This document shows, piece after piece, positions 11,018 to 22,577 of a DNA stretch of 64,000 bases. The notes under the pieces are model-generated. The model ran no database searches. It saw only the letters and a program-made list of their open reading frames with translations, and was not told the DNA's origin. This DNA comes from Ochotona curzoniae (taxonomy: Eukaryota > Chordata > Mammalia > Lagomorpha > Ochotonidae), in assembly GCF_017591425.1 (NCBI RefSeq), contig NW_024467121.1, positions 24,750,707 to 24,814,706 on the forward strand. The letters are read 5' to 3'. Both the position numbers and the translations under genes were made by a program. Every line of letters begins with the position of its first letter. Position 1 is the first letter of the stretch.

Positions 11018-11967
11018 TCATTGTTAATAAAAACATTTATTTTGTATTTTATACAGAACAACCTGAAGTCAGCATTATGACTTGACAGTCACCCAGGGGG
11101 GTTTACAATGTGCCCATATCCACAGTGTGGTTCTGGAGTTTAGGGGTCCACACAAGCACAGGAAGGATAAATAAGGGGGCTCTTTCCTGTGGCAGCAGAT
11201 GAGGAGGGAGCCTCACACTTTTTAAATGCCCCCAGTCAATCTCAGGGCCAGAGACTTAAAAGACAGTCCTGTCTAATCCTGGTTCATTTCCCTGTTCATA
11301 AAGAGCTGGTACCCCTGGGACAGAACATGAAGATTCCATGCAGCTCATTCCTGAGCCCCTGATCTATACCCCAACATATCAAAGAAGGGGGAAGGTCAAG
11401 GGGTAGTAGCATTATATTCTATGGAAGTAAGAGATTTAGTTCACATTGTACACTGATAAAAGGCCAAGAGACTTGGAAAGACCACAGATCTGCTGAAGGA
11501 TGTTCAACTAGGGACCTAGAGATGGGGCTTCAGAGTAACCCATTTTAGGTGCAACAGGTATAAAAAGTCTGGAAGGAGGTTAAGTATTAAAATAGTGGGA
11601 AACAGAACACTTCCACATCTTAATTTGAGTGGGACAATTTTAAGAGAACTGAAGTTAAACACTGGTTACCAGTCATAATGTTGTAGAGTTTTTTGACCCC
11701 GAATATAGCAGCAACCTCAATTGTTGTCTCACAGGAAAGAACTTTCGTGCAGACACAGTTTTAAAGCAAGATTTATTAGAAAAATTGAGAAGAGAGACTC
11801 CCATCTTAGTGACGGGATGGGGCTCTGAGATAGGAAGGACCCTTACCTAACCCTGCCATAGTGGCAGGAGGAAAAGTGGGAAAAAGAGACCCTAGTCCTC
11901 TGCCATAGTGTGGCAGGAGGAAAAGGATGAAAAAAACCCCATATCAATGGTGGGGAAAGCATCTTTT

Positions 11968-12026
11968 GTTTTTTTATTTATTTATTTTGTTTTTTTTTTT
12001 AAAGAATTTGTCTCTTTTCTTAAGAT

Positions 12027-12073
<47 letters not shown>

Positions 12074-12355
12074 TTGGAAAGTCAGATATACAGGGAGGAG
12101 AGAGAGAGAGGAAGATCTTCTGTCTGATGATTCACTCCCCAAGTGAGTGCAATGGCCGATGGGCCAGGATCCAGAAACTTCTTCCCACATGGCTGCAGGG
12201 TCCCAAAGCTTTGGGCTGCCCTCGACTGCTTTCCCAGGCCACAAGCAGGGAGCTGGATGGGAAGTGGAGCTGCCGGGATTAGAACTGGCACCCATATGGG
12301 ATCCTGGAGTGTTCAAGGTGAGGACTTTAACCTCTAGGCCACTGTGCTGGATCCA
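11968..12355 (-). mobile_element. SINE with expanded TTTA tail, duplication visible
   Basis: Flanked by GAAAGCATCTTTT (11955-11967 and 12356-12368). Its tail has grown to an uninterrupted (TTTA)n of about 50 bases near 12024-12075. It splits the LTR around it. Confidence 0.9.
12024..12075. repeat. (TTTA)n microsatellite
   Basis: About thirteen TTTA units, the grown tail of the SINE at 11968-12355. Confidence 0.92.
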
Positions 12356-13311
12356 GAAAGCATCTTTTAAAGGTTTACCTCAAAGATGTTTCTCCATAAA
12401 CAAAGAAAATTCCTGGTTTCCATGGTACCTGGCCTTGGGACAAAAGGCCAGAAAGGTGTCACTGGCCAACTTCCTTGGTCCCTTTCTAATGATAAAGAGG
12501 CCAGTCTGAAGCCCTCCCCCTTGGCACTGGCCAGAGACAGGATTGAGCTGATGCTTCAGGTGGGGAATTGATATGTTAATGTCGCCCTTGTCTTTTGGGG
12601 AAGTACGTTTCTGATAAGATATGCACTTGTCTTGGGAGAGACATGTTCTGGTGAACCCAAGACATGGTGGGGAAAATATCCCTTTATATTTGAGGAAAAA
12701 TGACTTGGGGATCCAGAATACCCTAACTACCTACTACCCAGTCTTAACTCCTCTCACAATAACAAATGCCATGCCATTACAGTCTTGTGATAGCATTAAA
12801 AAATTGTCAAAGCGTGTCCAGCTAATCAGCAGGTTTTGCTAGGAGATGTCTGTGTGTATGGGAGAGGGTTGGGGGCTTGGTACAGATGACAGTCCAACAT
12901 GATTCCTATGGAAACAAGGGACAGTGTCCTGGTTTGCTGGCCTAGAAAGGACTGGGCAGAGTTGAAGCAAAAACTCCAAACTGACTACAGATTTTCCACA
13001 GCCAGCTTTGACCCAAGACAGGAGGACCGTCTTTCTTAGAGATGGTTGGAGGCCAAATGCAACACATGTCACATGCACTTGTCCTGGTCATCAGCCCATA
13101 CCAGGCAGAGGGAAGGAAGCTGGGTACAGGTGAAAAGGAAAATTTAGGATAGAGGAATTTAATTTGCTTTTTTTGCCTTCTGTACTTTGCTCGCTGAAAA
13201 AGACAATGGGTAGCCGAACAAACATCTCATGATTTAGATAGAGCCTGGGAACCACAGAGAGATAAGGGGGCACCTGCAGCTGAATCTGCATTAGGTCATA
13301 AAAAAAAGTCT

Positions 13312-13578
13312 TGGGACAGGCATCTCAGGAAGAAGTGCGATAAGGAATTAAGAGCAGCAGTGGGAAAGACCCTAATTGCATGGCAAGGCAAAGGTCTTTT
13401 ATGGCCCCCTTTCCTGAGTGTGGTTTTTAGCTTTAAAAAGAATGCTAAACCAAGAATCGGGGCTGGTGTGCCTGGCCTCCTGTGTGGGGACTGGCCCTAG
13501 CCCCAGTGTGCTGGTGATTGAATAAAGCCTCCTGCTTTTGCATCAAGTCTCGTCTTCATTGGTCATTGGGGAGACTCA
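13312..13578 (+). mobile_element. Second LTR-like segment
   Basis: Begins TGGGACAGG and ends GAGACTCA. It contains a TATA-like CTTTAAAAAG, then TGAATAAAGCCTCCTGC (polyadenylation signal) and a U5-like GTCTCGTCTTC. TTGGGGGAAC and GTCGTCCC follow, recalling a gammaretroviral primer-site region but not matching it cleanly. Boundaries and family are inferred. Confidence 0.45.
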
Positions 13579-15345
13579 TTTTTTGGGGGAACTAAGGTAT
13601 GGTCGTCCCATTTGGGGGTGCCTTACAGAGGGAATAGGGGCATTATTTTTGATCTTTGAAAATCTTAATTTGTACTGTAACCTCAAATGTTATTTTCAGT
13701 GCCTCAGATACAATTTAATCGTAAGTCTTTAAAGGCCCCCTGAAACAAAAAACAAAAAGCATATACGTTTTTTAAGTTTCTTCACTTTCTGGTAGTTTTC
13801 CCTCATCTTCCTTTTTATCCTGACTTCGAGTCCACAAACTTCACCAAACCATCCATGCTCATGGATTTGGGCTTCTCGAGAGGAAGGCCCAGGGCCCAGT
13901 TCCAGATGAGCTACGCCAGTACACCCAGTGCCCATGACACCCCCAACAGGACTGTGCAGTAGTTCATCTTTGTCATGCTGTAGTCCTGGAGCAGTACACC
14001 ACTATGAGCATTCACAATGTGCCGAGGATTCTTGGCTTCGCCCTGCTCTAAGAGGATATTGGGCATGATCTTGCACAGCTGAGCCACCAGCTTGAACAAG
14101 GGATCATTAGGCAGGTGTTTCAGAGCAAACTCTCTCTGACAGGTATTGTGGATCAGTCTTCCTCAGTACTGCATGGTCATAGCCTGGGACAACCCATCTG
14201 GAGTTGTGTGTATTCCAGATGTAATCTCATAACTTCTCATTGGACACATCCTTGCCAACTTCTTTCTGTAGCTGTGTAAGCCACACAAGTACTTCCTGAT
14301 TTGCCAGTCCGTGTAGAGGGCCTGCCAGGACATTCATGGCTGCCGCAAAGGACAGGTAAGGATCTGAAAGGGCACTGTCCACCAAATGGCTGGTATGGGC
14401 ACTTACATTGCCACCTTCATGGTCACTGTGGATGGTGAGGTACAAGTTCATGAGCTCAGTGAACTGAGCATCAGTGCAGCCTAACATGTTGGTGAAACTG
14501 TGAGACCAGTCCAGTTTAGAGTCAATGGTCCCAACACTGCTTCCCTCCTGGTAAAGATTCTGGTAGTTCTTGGTATTAACACCAGGTAGCTTTGCAATCA
14601 GATCCATGGAGTCTTCATAAATTAACTCCCAGTAGTTGGTTCGGTGGACACCCTCTGCATACGCTTGGGCAAAGTTACTTTCACTGTTTAGGGCTGTAAT
14701 GGCTGCACTGAGCTGAGACACAGGGTGTAGGTCACCTTCCCATGGTGACCACATGAGAAGGCAGGGCTGCCTCTTTGCCCACTCTTTTGAAAGCCAAGAA
14801 ACTTGTTCCTCTGCCAGGATCTGTCCAATCACCAGCAGCCAAAACAAGCCCTCAGGCAGGGTTTCTTCCCCACCCTTAGCCTTGGGCAGCAGCTTCTGGC
14901 ATTCGTGAATGCTACGACTTTGGAAACGAATGCCCTCATCAGGATCAAGAACTGATGTTTCATATATCAAGCCCTTCATGCCTCTCATGCCACCATACAT
15001 CATGTCCACAGTGATCTGGCCCACTACTGTCTTGCCATGCTGCTGTCTGAAGGTCTTGATTCTGGTTAGTTCCTTAGGTATCAGGTAAGCCAACACATCT
15101 TTCAAATTTGTGGAGGAACCACTAGCACGCTGGGCAGCAAGAACAAGACAGGAGAATTCTTGGCTCCCAAGAGCTGGGTGGCCGCAGCTCTTGGCGTGGG
15201 TAAAGCCATGGTGGGTGAAACCCGGGATCTGGTGGGGGAGGAGAAATGGGACCAACAGCTGGGCAGGTTCCTGAGCCTCCATCGCCCCACCACAGGCCGC
15301 ACCGACGCTGGACAGGGTTGAAAGGAGGTGGCTGAGGGAAACGGA

Positions 15346-15360
15346 AACACATAATTTTTT
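15346..15360. repeat. Target-site duplication, right copy, reused by a SINE
   Basis: AACACATAATTTTTT. A third copy follows at 15682-15695 beyond the adjoining SINE, so this site was duplicated again by a second insertion. Confidence 0.8.
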
Positions 15361-15680
15361 AAAGATGTATTTATTTTTTATTGGAAATGTAGATTCACAG
15401 AGAGGAGAGACAAAGAAGAAGATCTTCTATCTGCTGGATCACTCCCCAAGTGGCCACAACAGCTGGAGCTGAGCCAATCTGAAGCCAGAAGCCACAAGCT
15501 TCCTTTGTGTCTCCCACGTGGGTACAGAGTCCCAAGGCTTTGAGCCATCACAGACTTTCCCAGGCCACAGGCAGGGAGCTTGAAGTTAAGTGGAACAACC
15601 GGGATATGAACCGGTACCCATATGGGATCCCAACAGATGTAAGGTGAGGTCTTTAGCCACCAGGCTACTGCACTGGCCCT
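15361..15680 (-). mobile_element. SINE inserted at the pseudogene border
   Basis: AAAGATGTATTTATTTTTTA start and CTACTGCACTGGCCC end. The duplication AAACACATAATTTTT (15345-15359 and 15681-15695) reuses the citrate synthase target site. Confidence 0.9.
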
Positions 15681-16087
15681 AAACACATAATTTTTAATCT
15701 GGTAAACAGGAAGATTGACAAACTATATCAATGTAAAATAAAGGTTTTAATCCCAAATGCTTGTTACAAGGCATTTTTGGATGGAAACGTATTAATTTTT
15801 ATTTTATCCAATCATAAAACACTTGTGGCCCCAGAGCATCAAAGTGGAAAAAGTATATACCAATCCCAATAATGATGTCCTCCAAATCTGCATTCTTATG
15901 TTCACATTTGACAAAATTGGCCTCAAGGTAAAACAGCATTATGCCAGGTAAAGGAAGACAAAATAGTTAGACTCATAACAAGAGATAGCCAAGTCAGCTC
16001 ATGAACAAAAGCAAGGCGGAGTTTGTAAAGCACATCCTAGGGAGCTAGAGTCTTGGTGTCCTACATAGTCTCTTTCTAATGGCAGTG

Positions 16088-16255
16088 AAAGATGGCCCCT
16101 GTCACACACATGGGAGAGCCAGCAGAAGCTCCTGGCTCTGGATTTCAGCCCAACCCAGCACTCACCTGGGCCAATCTAGGGGGTGAACTAGTGGATGAAA
16201 GCTATCTTTCTCTCTCCCTCTCGATAACTCTTACAAAATAAATAAAATCCGTTAG
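16088..16255 (+). mobile_element. Old SINE, 3' half
   Basis: CACATGGGAGAGCCAGCAGA through AAATAAATAAAATCC; rabbit-like tail. Confidence 0.55.
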
Positions 16256-16845
16256 CAAAAAGCACATCTGGGAACTGTGAACTAACAAACACTCTCGGTT
16301 TGCCCTTGTGTAAATTAACTGGCTTGCCAGCGCCCTCTGGGAACACACCTCTACTTAAAAAAAAATGGGGGTTCTATAACACTTCGCTGTAAGGGGAACC
16401 AGGAGGCACCCTGGAACAGGGCTAAGGAGGGACTATTCTAGGAGTGGGCTTGTGATGGGTGGTTTCAGGAGAGCTGCAGGCAGCAGGATCTAAGGATTGA
16501 TGCCTTTAGGGAGCAGAGTTGATTCCATAACTGAACATCATTCTTACCCAGAAGGCAGGAAGAAAAGATTATGGCTAAAGAAACTCATTCACCAGCATCT
16601 GTATGGTCTTAGTTTTTTCTGCACCAAAATGACTGCAGAGTGGATTTGTCTTGGCCTATTTCTGTCTCAGTGTAGACTGTTCTGATGGCAATGTTCCACG
16701 AACTTATTTATGCTCAAGACAAGCACATGAAGCCTGGTTGTGCAGGAGGCCAATGCTCAGTTACCAGGGTTCTCATTTTCAGCCAAGTTTGCCCTGAACC
16801 AGATGTGACAGAGTCATTACAGAAGGTAAGTTCCCATATCCAATG

Positions 16846-16882
16846 TGTATATATATATGTATATATATATAAGTATATATAT
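16846..16882. repeat. (TA)n-rich repeat
   Basis: GTGTATATATATATGTATAT and following TA runs. Confidence 0.85.
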
Positions 16883-16884
16883 GT

Positions 16885-17205
16885 AAAGTTTTTTAAAGAC
16901 TTACATCCATTGAAAAGGTAAATTTTACAGAGAGGAGGAGAGAAAGAGAAAGATCCACTCACTGGTTCATGCCCCAAGTGGCTGCAATGGCCAGGGCTGA
17001 GCTAATTTGAAGCCAGGAGCCTCCTCCAGGTCTCCAACACAGGTGTAGGATCCCAAGGCTTGGGCTATTCTCAGCTGCTTTCCTAGGCCATAGGTGGAGA
17101 GCTGAATTGGAAATGGAGCCACCAAGACAAGATCTGGCATCCATACGGAATCCTGCACTTTTAGGCAGTCAATTAAGCCAAAGTCAATTAAGCCGAACCA
17201 CTGCT
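16885..17205 (-). mobile_element. SINE
   Basis: TTTTTTAAAGACTTACATCC, ACAGAGAGGAGGAGAGAAAG, CTGCTTTCCTAGGCCATAGG in reversed order. Confidence 0.75.
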
Positions 17206-17366
17206 CCTCTCTGAAGGTTTTCTAGAACTTGACATCTCAGCTGCAGAGTGGACATGACAGCTGCTGAGTGGGCAAGATCTACCTATTTCTGTTTGTACCT
17301 TCCCATACTCTTCTCCATTAGGTGAGTCTGCTATGCAGAACCCTCAGAGAATTTTACTATTTTTGG

Positions 17367-17672
17367 GCCTAGTGGGGTGGCCTAGCAGCAAAAGTCCTCA
17401 CCTTGCATGCGCTAGGATCCTATATGGGCGCCAGTTTTGATCCCAGTGCACCGCTTCCCAAACAGCTCCCTGCTTATGTCATGGGAAGGCGATCAAGGAC
17501 GGCCCACAGCCTTGGAACCTTGCAAGCTCGTGGGAGACCCGGAAGAGGCTCCTGGCTCCTGGCTTCGGATTGTGGCTACTTGGGGAGTGAATCAGTGGAC
17601 AGAGGATCTTCCTCTTTGCCTCTCCTTTTCTCTGTGTATCTGACTTTCCAATAAAAATAAAAATAAAATCTT
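17367..17672 (+). mobile_element. SINE, first of a tandem pair
   Basis: GGGCCTAGTGGGGTGGCCTA to CAATAAAAATAAAAATAAAA; the next SINE begins in its A-tail. Confidence 0.85.
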
Positions 17673-17673
17673 G

Positions 17674-18005
17674 GACCCAGTGGCGTGGTCTAGCAGATAA
17701 AGTCCTTGCTTTGAACATGCTGGGATCCCATATGGGCGCCAGTTCTTATCCCATCCAGCTCCCTGCCTGGGAAGGCACTTGAGGGTGGTCCAAAGTTTTG
17801 GGACCTTGCACCTGTGTGGGAGACCCGGAAGAGGTTCCTGGTTCCTGGCTTTGGATTGGCGCAGCACCGGCTTTGTGGTCACTTGGGGAGTGAGTGATCG
17901 GATGGAAGATCTTCCTCTCTGTCTCTCCTCTTCTCTGTATATCTGACTTTGTAATAAAAGTAATTAAATCTTTAAATAAATTAAAAAATAAAAAAATAAA
18001 ATCTT
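17674..18005 (+). mobile_element. SINE, second of a tandem pair
   Basis: GGACCCAGTGGCGTGGTCTA head; a short deletion of the body near 17765; tail TAATAAAAGTAATTAAATC. Confidence 0.85.
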
Positions 18006-19559
18006 AAAAATTTTTTTTTACTATTTTGGTTTTTCCACAGTTAATATGGCTTCTAGAGAGGGTGTTTAACTTTAATCATATGTCTTTATTTGTGATGTTA
18101 CATACAAGTTTAGTAAAAATAGAAAGTTTGATCTTGGGAGCTCCAATAAGTGTGCAAATATTTACTATAAGGGCCAATTCCCATGACTTAATGCTATGCA
18201 TATATCCTGTGTTCTCCCTTAGCATGAGTCACTGACTCATAAAATTGGAGCAGCTGATCTGAGAACAAGGTGCTTGGTGTGAGCAAAGTGTTTTAGTATC
18301 CTCCGATGAAAGACATATGCAAGAATAAAATAAATTTAGTCTTTACTCCTTTTTCAGCCAAAATGTTCAAAATGTTGTGACTGTGGTTTTACAGCTGTGA
18401 CTAATTTTTTTTCTTTTACCAGAAATGCCTTCCTTTTTGTTGCCCTGGTTTTCATTTCTCCCCTGCTGATTTGAGCCCTCATTGCCAGCCCATATTCCCA
18501 TGGTTCACCTGGGCCACTGGCCCTTCTGGGATGATCTCATTCCAACCTCCAGTTTCCATGGCAGCCCTCAAGTGTGGAGGACTGGGCTTTCCATTCTGAT
18601 AGTTTGTTCCTTTCAAGATCTTGGCAGTTCTTTCCTATGGAGTGATTGATTCAGGGACCCTTGGGTTAGCATCCACATCAAAGAGATGCATTTAATTTTC
18701 CTAGTTACTATTCCCCAACATCTGTACCTAGCCCATGTTGACGCCTCAGAGATTTCAGATATACTCAGGAGGTTTCAATTTGGAACCTTTGAATGTTTAT
18801 TGGCCAATAATCCATCACTGTCCTAGTTTTGGATGGTTTGACATCACCTAACTGTGAAGGTCCATTCTAGTTTGCTTCTTCAAAGAAAAAATCTGGGTAC
18901 TCTGAACTACTGGGATTTCCTGGGCAGCCTCAGTGTCTTGATGGAGACTATGGAAAGCTTTGAGGACTGTGGAGCCCATCATTCCTTGATTCCCCAGACT
19001 AGCTGCCTGCCAAAACTTCCTTGTTGTTCCCCAAACTGGGCTGGAAACATATATCCAGCAAGCCATTTAAGGGCAGTTAAGTCACTTGGTGTGGACCTGC
19101 CAAGGTAATCACAGGTGGGACTTGAAATTCGATAAATCTATTGCAGGCTAATTTTTGCTAACTTTATTTGGCCCATAAATGATGCTGTAAATATCCAAAT
19201 AGCCCTCAGGAAAAAAAAAAGGTATCCCACCCTTGTGCCCCTGTACCTGATCAGGAAAAGTTTTAAAGAACTTTAGCCATAATATGCAGGTTAAGAACAA
19301 AAAGCAAGGTGACATATTTAATATTCATTTTGGTCCGGTACACCCACCCTGTGGGGAGGTATGCTGCTCGATGAGGCCTTGAACAGTGTTCTCTAAATCA
19401 GGACAAGGCCTTGACTTGCTGAGCTGTAAAGGTGGTGCCTCTGTGTGTTTCAGGTGGTTCATGGCAGAGGACAGAAGCCAATCTCCGGGAATAATTTAGA
19501 AAACTGTGGATCCCTGTTAGTTTCATTCCTCCCATTTCTTCTGGTTCTCCTGCTATCAT
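18006..19559. other. Unassigned 1.5 kb, free of SINEs
   Basis: One of the longest SINE-free stretches. No coding homology or RNA gene was seen. It could be unique sequence worth a conservation check. Confidence 0.5.
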
Positions 19560-19990
19560 TGGAATATAAGTTTGGATGCTAAATATCCCCTAAACATCTA
19601 TGTGTTAAAGGTTTGATCCACAGGGTGCTATTATTGGTAACTGGAGAACCTTCAGTCTAATTGGTCAAATGAGAGGTCCTTGGATCACTGGGGGCATGAG
19701 CTACCCTTTGAGGATAGTTTCTCATAAGAGAGCTGTTAGAAAGCTTGAGCATACTCCATGACTCACCATGGAATCCTTCCTTCCCACACTCTAAGCCATT
19801 GCCATCTTCTGCCCTTAGCACAGGCCAAAAAATGGGCTTCTAACCTTGAACTTGGAGCTCTAAAACATGGCCTAAATAACCATTTTCTGTTTGCAAGCTG
19901 GCTGTCTCGGGAATTGCATTGCAGTGAAGAAAAACTGAACCATACATGTACCTCTTTATTTTTGGATTCTCATGCAATTACTTGGCCATA
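19560..19990 (+). mobile_element. MaLR-type (MLT1/MST) LTR relic
   Basis: AAGTTTGGATGCTAAATATC, GTGTTAAAGGTTTGATCCAC, GATCACTGGGGGCATGAGC follow the general MaLR LTR plan, with a CCATGGAATCC-CTTCCTTCC middle. Subfamily not resolved. Confidence 0.6.
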
Positions 19991-20359
19991 ATTTCCAGGC
20001 TGTGTCTGTACTAGAGACACAATTTAGGCCATACTCCAACATGGATGAGAAGCAACAGTTTCCTGAGCTACAACACAAGGATAACATCCATGCACACAAG
20101 TGGGATGTGATGGCTTTCACATAGGCAAGCTCTTGCCCAAGACCCTGGGAGACTGGGATCAACTGTAATCTGCTGTAGTGTGGACACCAGGATGGACAGG
20201 TGATACGGGAAGTAAGGTGGAGCTTCCCATAAGCCTTGTAATCTGAAATCTAGCTGCTTGCATGGCAGCGTGTAAATCCAGAAATAGAAATGGTTGGTTT
20301 GCCCTCTAAAATGTGGTTTTCAAACCTCCTATATCAGCAGGTCTTTCTTTCTTTCTTTT

Positions 20360-20708
20360 TCTTTTTTTTTTTTTTTTTGAAATTGAGATTTACTTATTTT
20401 TATTAGAAAGTCACATTTCCAATAAAAGAGAGAAGGAGAAATAGAGAGAAAGATCTTCCATCTGCTGGTTCATTCCCCAAATGGCCACAATGGCCAGAGC
20501 TGAACTGATCCAAACCCAGGAACCAGGAGCTTCTTCTAGGTCTCCTATGTGGGTACAATATCCCAAAGCTTTGAGCCATCCTCTACTGCTTTCCCAGGCC
20601 ACAAGCAGAGAGCTCGATGGGAAAGTGTAGCAGAACATGAACTAGTGCCCATATGGGATCCTGGCATATGTAAGGCAATTTAGCCATTAGGCTATTGGTT
20701 GGGGCCCA
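20360..20708 (-). mobile_element. SINE
   Basis: T-run preceded by (CTTT)n at 20341; reversed body CTGCTTTCCCAGGCCACAAG. Confidence 0.85.
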
Positions 20709-21094
20709 GGTCTTTTCATTTTAGAAAGTGGCAGTGGGTTAGGCTTCACACCAAGCTTTGTCCTGTGGGTCTCTAACCCTTCATCCCGTTTCTCAGCCAC
20801 CTCTGACAGCACCATCTCCTGGCTGGAATCTGAATTTCCCCACTCTTCTCCATCCCCTGCCATCTACAAGGCTGGACTTCATACTTCCTGTTTACCCTCA
20901 GCTCTCCAGTGCTACAGCAATGTCTTAAAGAGCCAGCTGGATCATTCCCCCTCTCTTCACGCTTCTTAGTACTTCTTCTCACAATTAGAATACAATCCCA
21001 ACAACACTATGGAGAACCCACCTGATCTCTCTAGCTTGCTTCTCTTCTTCTTGTTCTCCTTCCTCCCTGTGCTCCAAACTCCTGGATTTTAGGT

Positions 21095-21375
21095 GTAAGC
21101 AAGATTTACAAGGAGAAGGCGAGACAGAGAGTAAGCTCTTCCATTTGCTGGTTTACTCTTCAAATGGCCAGAGCTAAGCTGAGCCAAAGCCAGGAGCTAG
21201 GAGTTTCTTCCGGGTTTCCCATGTGAGTGCAGGGACTCAAGAACTTCAGCCGTCCTTCACTGCTTCCCTGGCCACGAGCAGGGAGCTGGATGGGAAGTGC
21301 AGCAGCTGGGATTAGATCTGGTACACACATATGGGTACCAGCACTGTAAGGCATAGGATTAGCCTGTTGAGACAT
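21095..21375 (-). mobile_element. SINE, diverged
   Basis: AGATTTACAAGGAGAAGGCG and GAGCAGGGAGCTGGATGGGA. Confidence 0.7.
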
Positions 21376-21551
21376 TTTACTGGTTGTAGAATGGATTGGT
21401 ATTGTGATGTGTGTGACGTATATGTAGGCATATAGATATGGCAACTGCAAAATAAAGGAGAATGGGTAAAAAAAATCACTATGCTGTTGCAGGTTCTGGC
21501 TTACTGCTAAGTAGACTTTAAAACTTCTAATTATTTTAGCTACCATAAAAG

Positions 21552-21853
21552 GTAGTGATGGCTCAACTGGCTAGTCCTCCACGCTATGTAGGCAACAGTC
21601 CATGACCTGGCTGCTTCACCTCCCATCCAGGTACATGCATGTGGCTTGGGAAAGCAGTGAATGGCAGCCCAAAGCCCGGAGACACATGAAGGAGACCCAG
21701 AGGAGGCTCCTGGCTTCTGACTTCAGATTGGCCCAGCTTCTGCCTTTGTAGCCTCTTGGGAAGTGAACCAGTGGATGAAAGATATTTGTCTCTGACTCTT
21801 CTTCTCTCTGTAAATCCGCCTCTCCAATAAAAATAAAAAATATTTTTAAAAAT
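21552..21853 (+). mobile_element. SINE, diverged
   Basis: GTAGTGATGGCTCAACTGGC head; TCTCCAATAAAAATAAAAAA tail. Confidence 0.7.
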
Positions 21854-22577
21854 TGCTGTGAAAGATTGACTGTAGCTTTATAGATGCATTTACTGCATAT
21901 CCTGATTATGTCATTTCTCTTGCGCTTGGTGATTTTGTTCACCATCACCCTAGGAGCTTTGGCTAGGTCAGATGGCCCAGCTGGGTAGCAGGTGACACCA
22001 TCTAGGTTTATTTGAGTGCACTCTGATGTTAACATAATGAAGTCACCTAACAACCCATTGATTCGAAGACACTCCAGATAAATGATGCATTACTACACTT
22101 GTAATTACCTGAATTCATTTCCTTTGATGGACTGATTATTTCCCTCAAGATTCATGAATCAGTGACTTCAGCTGCCACCAAATAGATGCTCAATACATAT
22201 TTAATGAATGAATAAATGTATTTTTCAACTCCTGCAAGTATTTTTGGTCTGCTTGAATTGGGATTACTGGCACAAAATAAAAACACTGCCATACTTTTCC
22301 CTAAAACGATGAAAAAATGTGTGCACCCCCCCCACCCCCAGCAATGTTCTCATATGCCAGCTTCCTACTCAAACCTGCATCCTGGCTGACACGGAATGTT
22401 ACAATGTCAAAATTCAAAATTTAACCTCAGTGAGAAAATCAAAATAATTATGTCATAGCTATTTTAATTTGAATCATTTTTGTTGCTTGAAATATGAAAT
22501 AAGCTTTTAAAGTATTCTTAGTCACTCATTTTTTTCCTGTCACCCTCTATTTCTACACTACCAGATTCTGAAACTTT

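Larger units (their letters stand above)
11679..12630 (-). mobile_element. LTR of an endogenous retrovirus-like element, interrupted by a SINE
   Basis: Read on the minus strand, this has a U3-like part, a TATA-like TTTAAAAG, an AATAAA in TCTAATAAATCTTGC, and a U5-like end closing in CTCTACAACA at 11679. A SINE splits it at 11968-12355. Its 5' limit is not resolved. About 177 bases (12451-12627) match 2651-2830 in inverse orientation. It sits inside the 3' UTR part of the citrate synthase pseudogene. No open viral gene was seen. Confidence 0.6.
11019..15345 (-). pseudogene. CS: Processed citrate synthase pseudogene with later insertions
   Basis: Citrate synthase condenses acetyl-CoA and oxaloacetate in mitochondria. 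This is a dead retrocopy: intronless, about 130 bases of 5' leader, coding homology 15209-13815 and 3' UTR-like sequence reaching an AATAAA near 11045 and a short A-run. The first codons survive in one frame (ATG at 15209-15207) and the rest in another. The longest open piece (15282-14227) contains [36 protein letters not shown] and [10 protein letters not shown], so both active-site His regions remain. It then hits TGA at 14227-14229 where human has Arg (a CpG-type CGA to TGA change) and a 2-base deletion soon after. The tail resumes to DSKSG and TAA at 13815. Flanking copies of AACACATAATTTTTT (11003-11017 and 15346-15360) are its target-site duplication. LTR material and a SINE lie in the 3' part. 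Confidence 0.93.
15696..16884. other. Unassigned apart from one old SINE half
   Basis: No exon or repeat recognised in 15696-16087 or 16256-16845. Confidence 0.5.

Noticed and set aside
14227..15282. Functional citrate synthase gene
   Set aside because: N-terminal frameshift, internal stop, 2-base deletion, no introns and flanking duplications show a retropseudogene.
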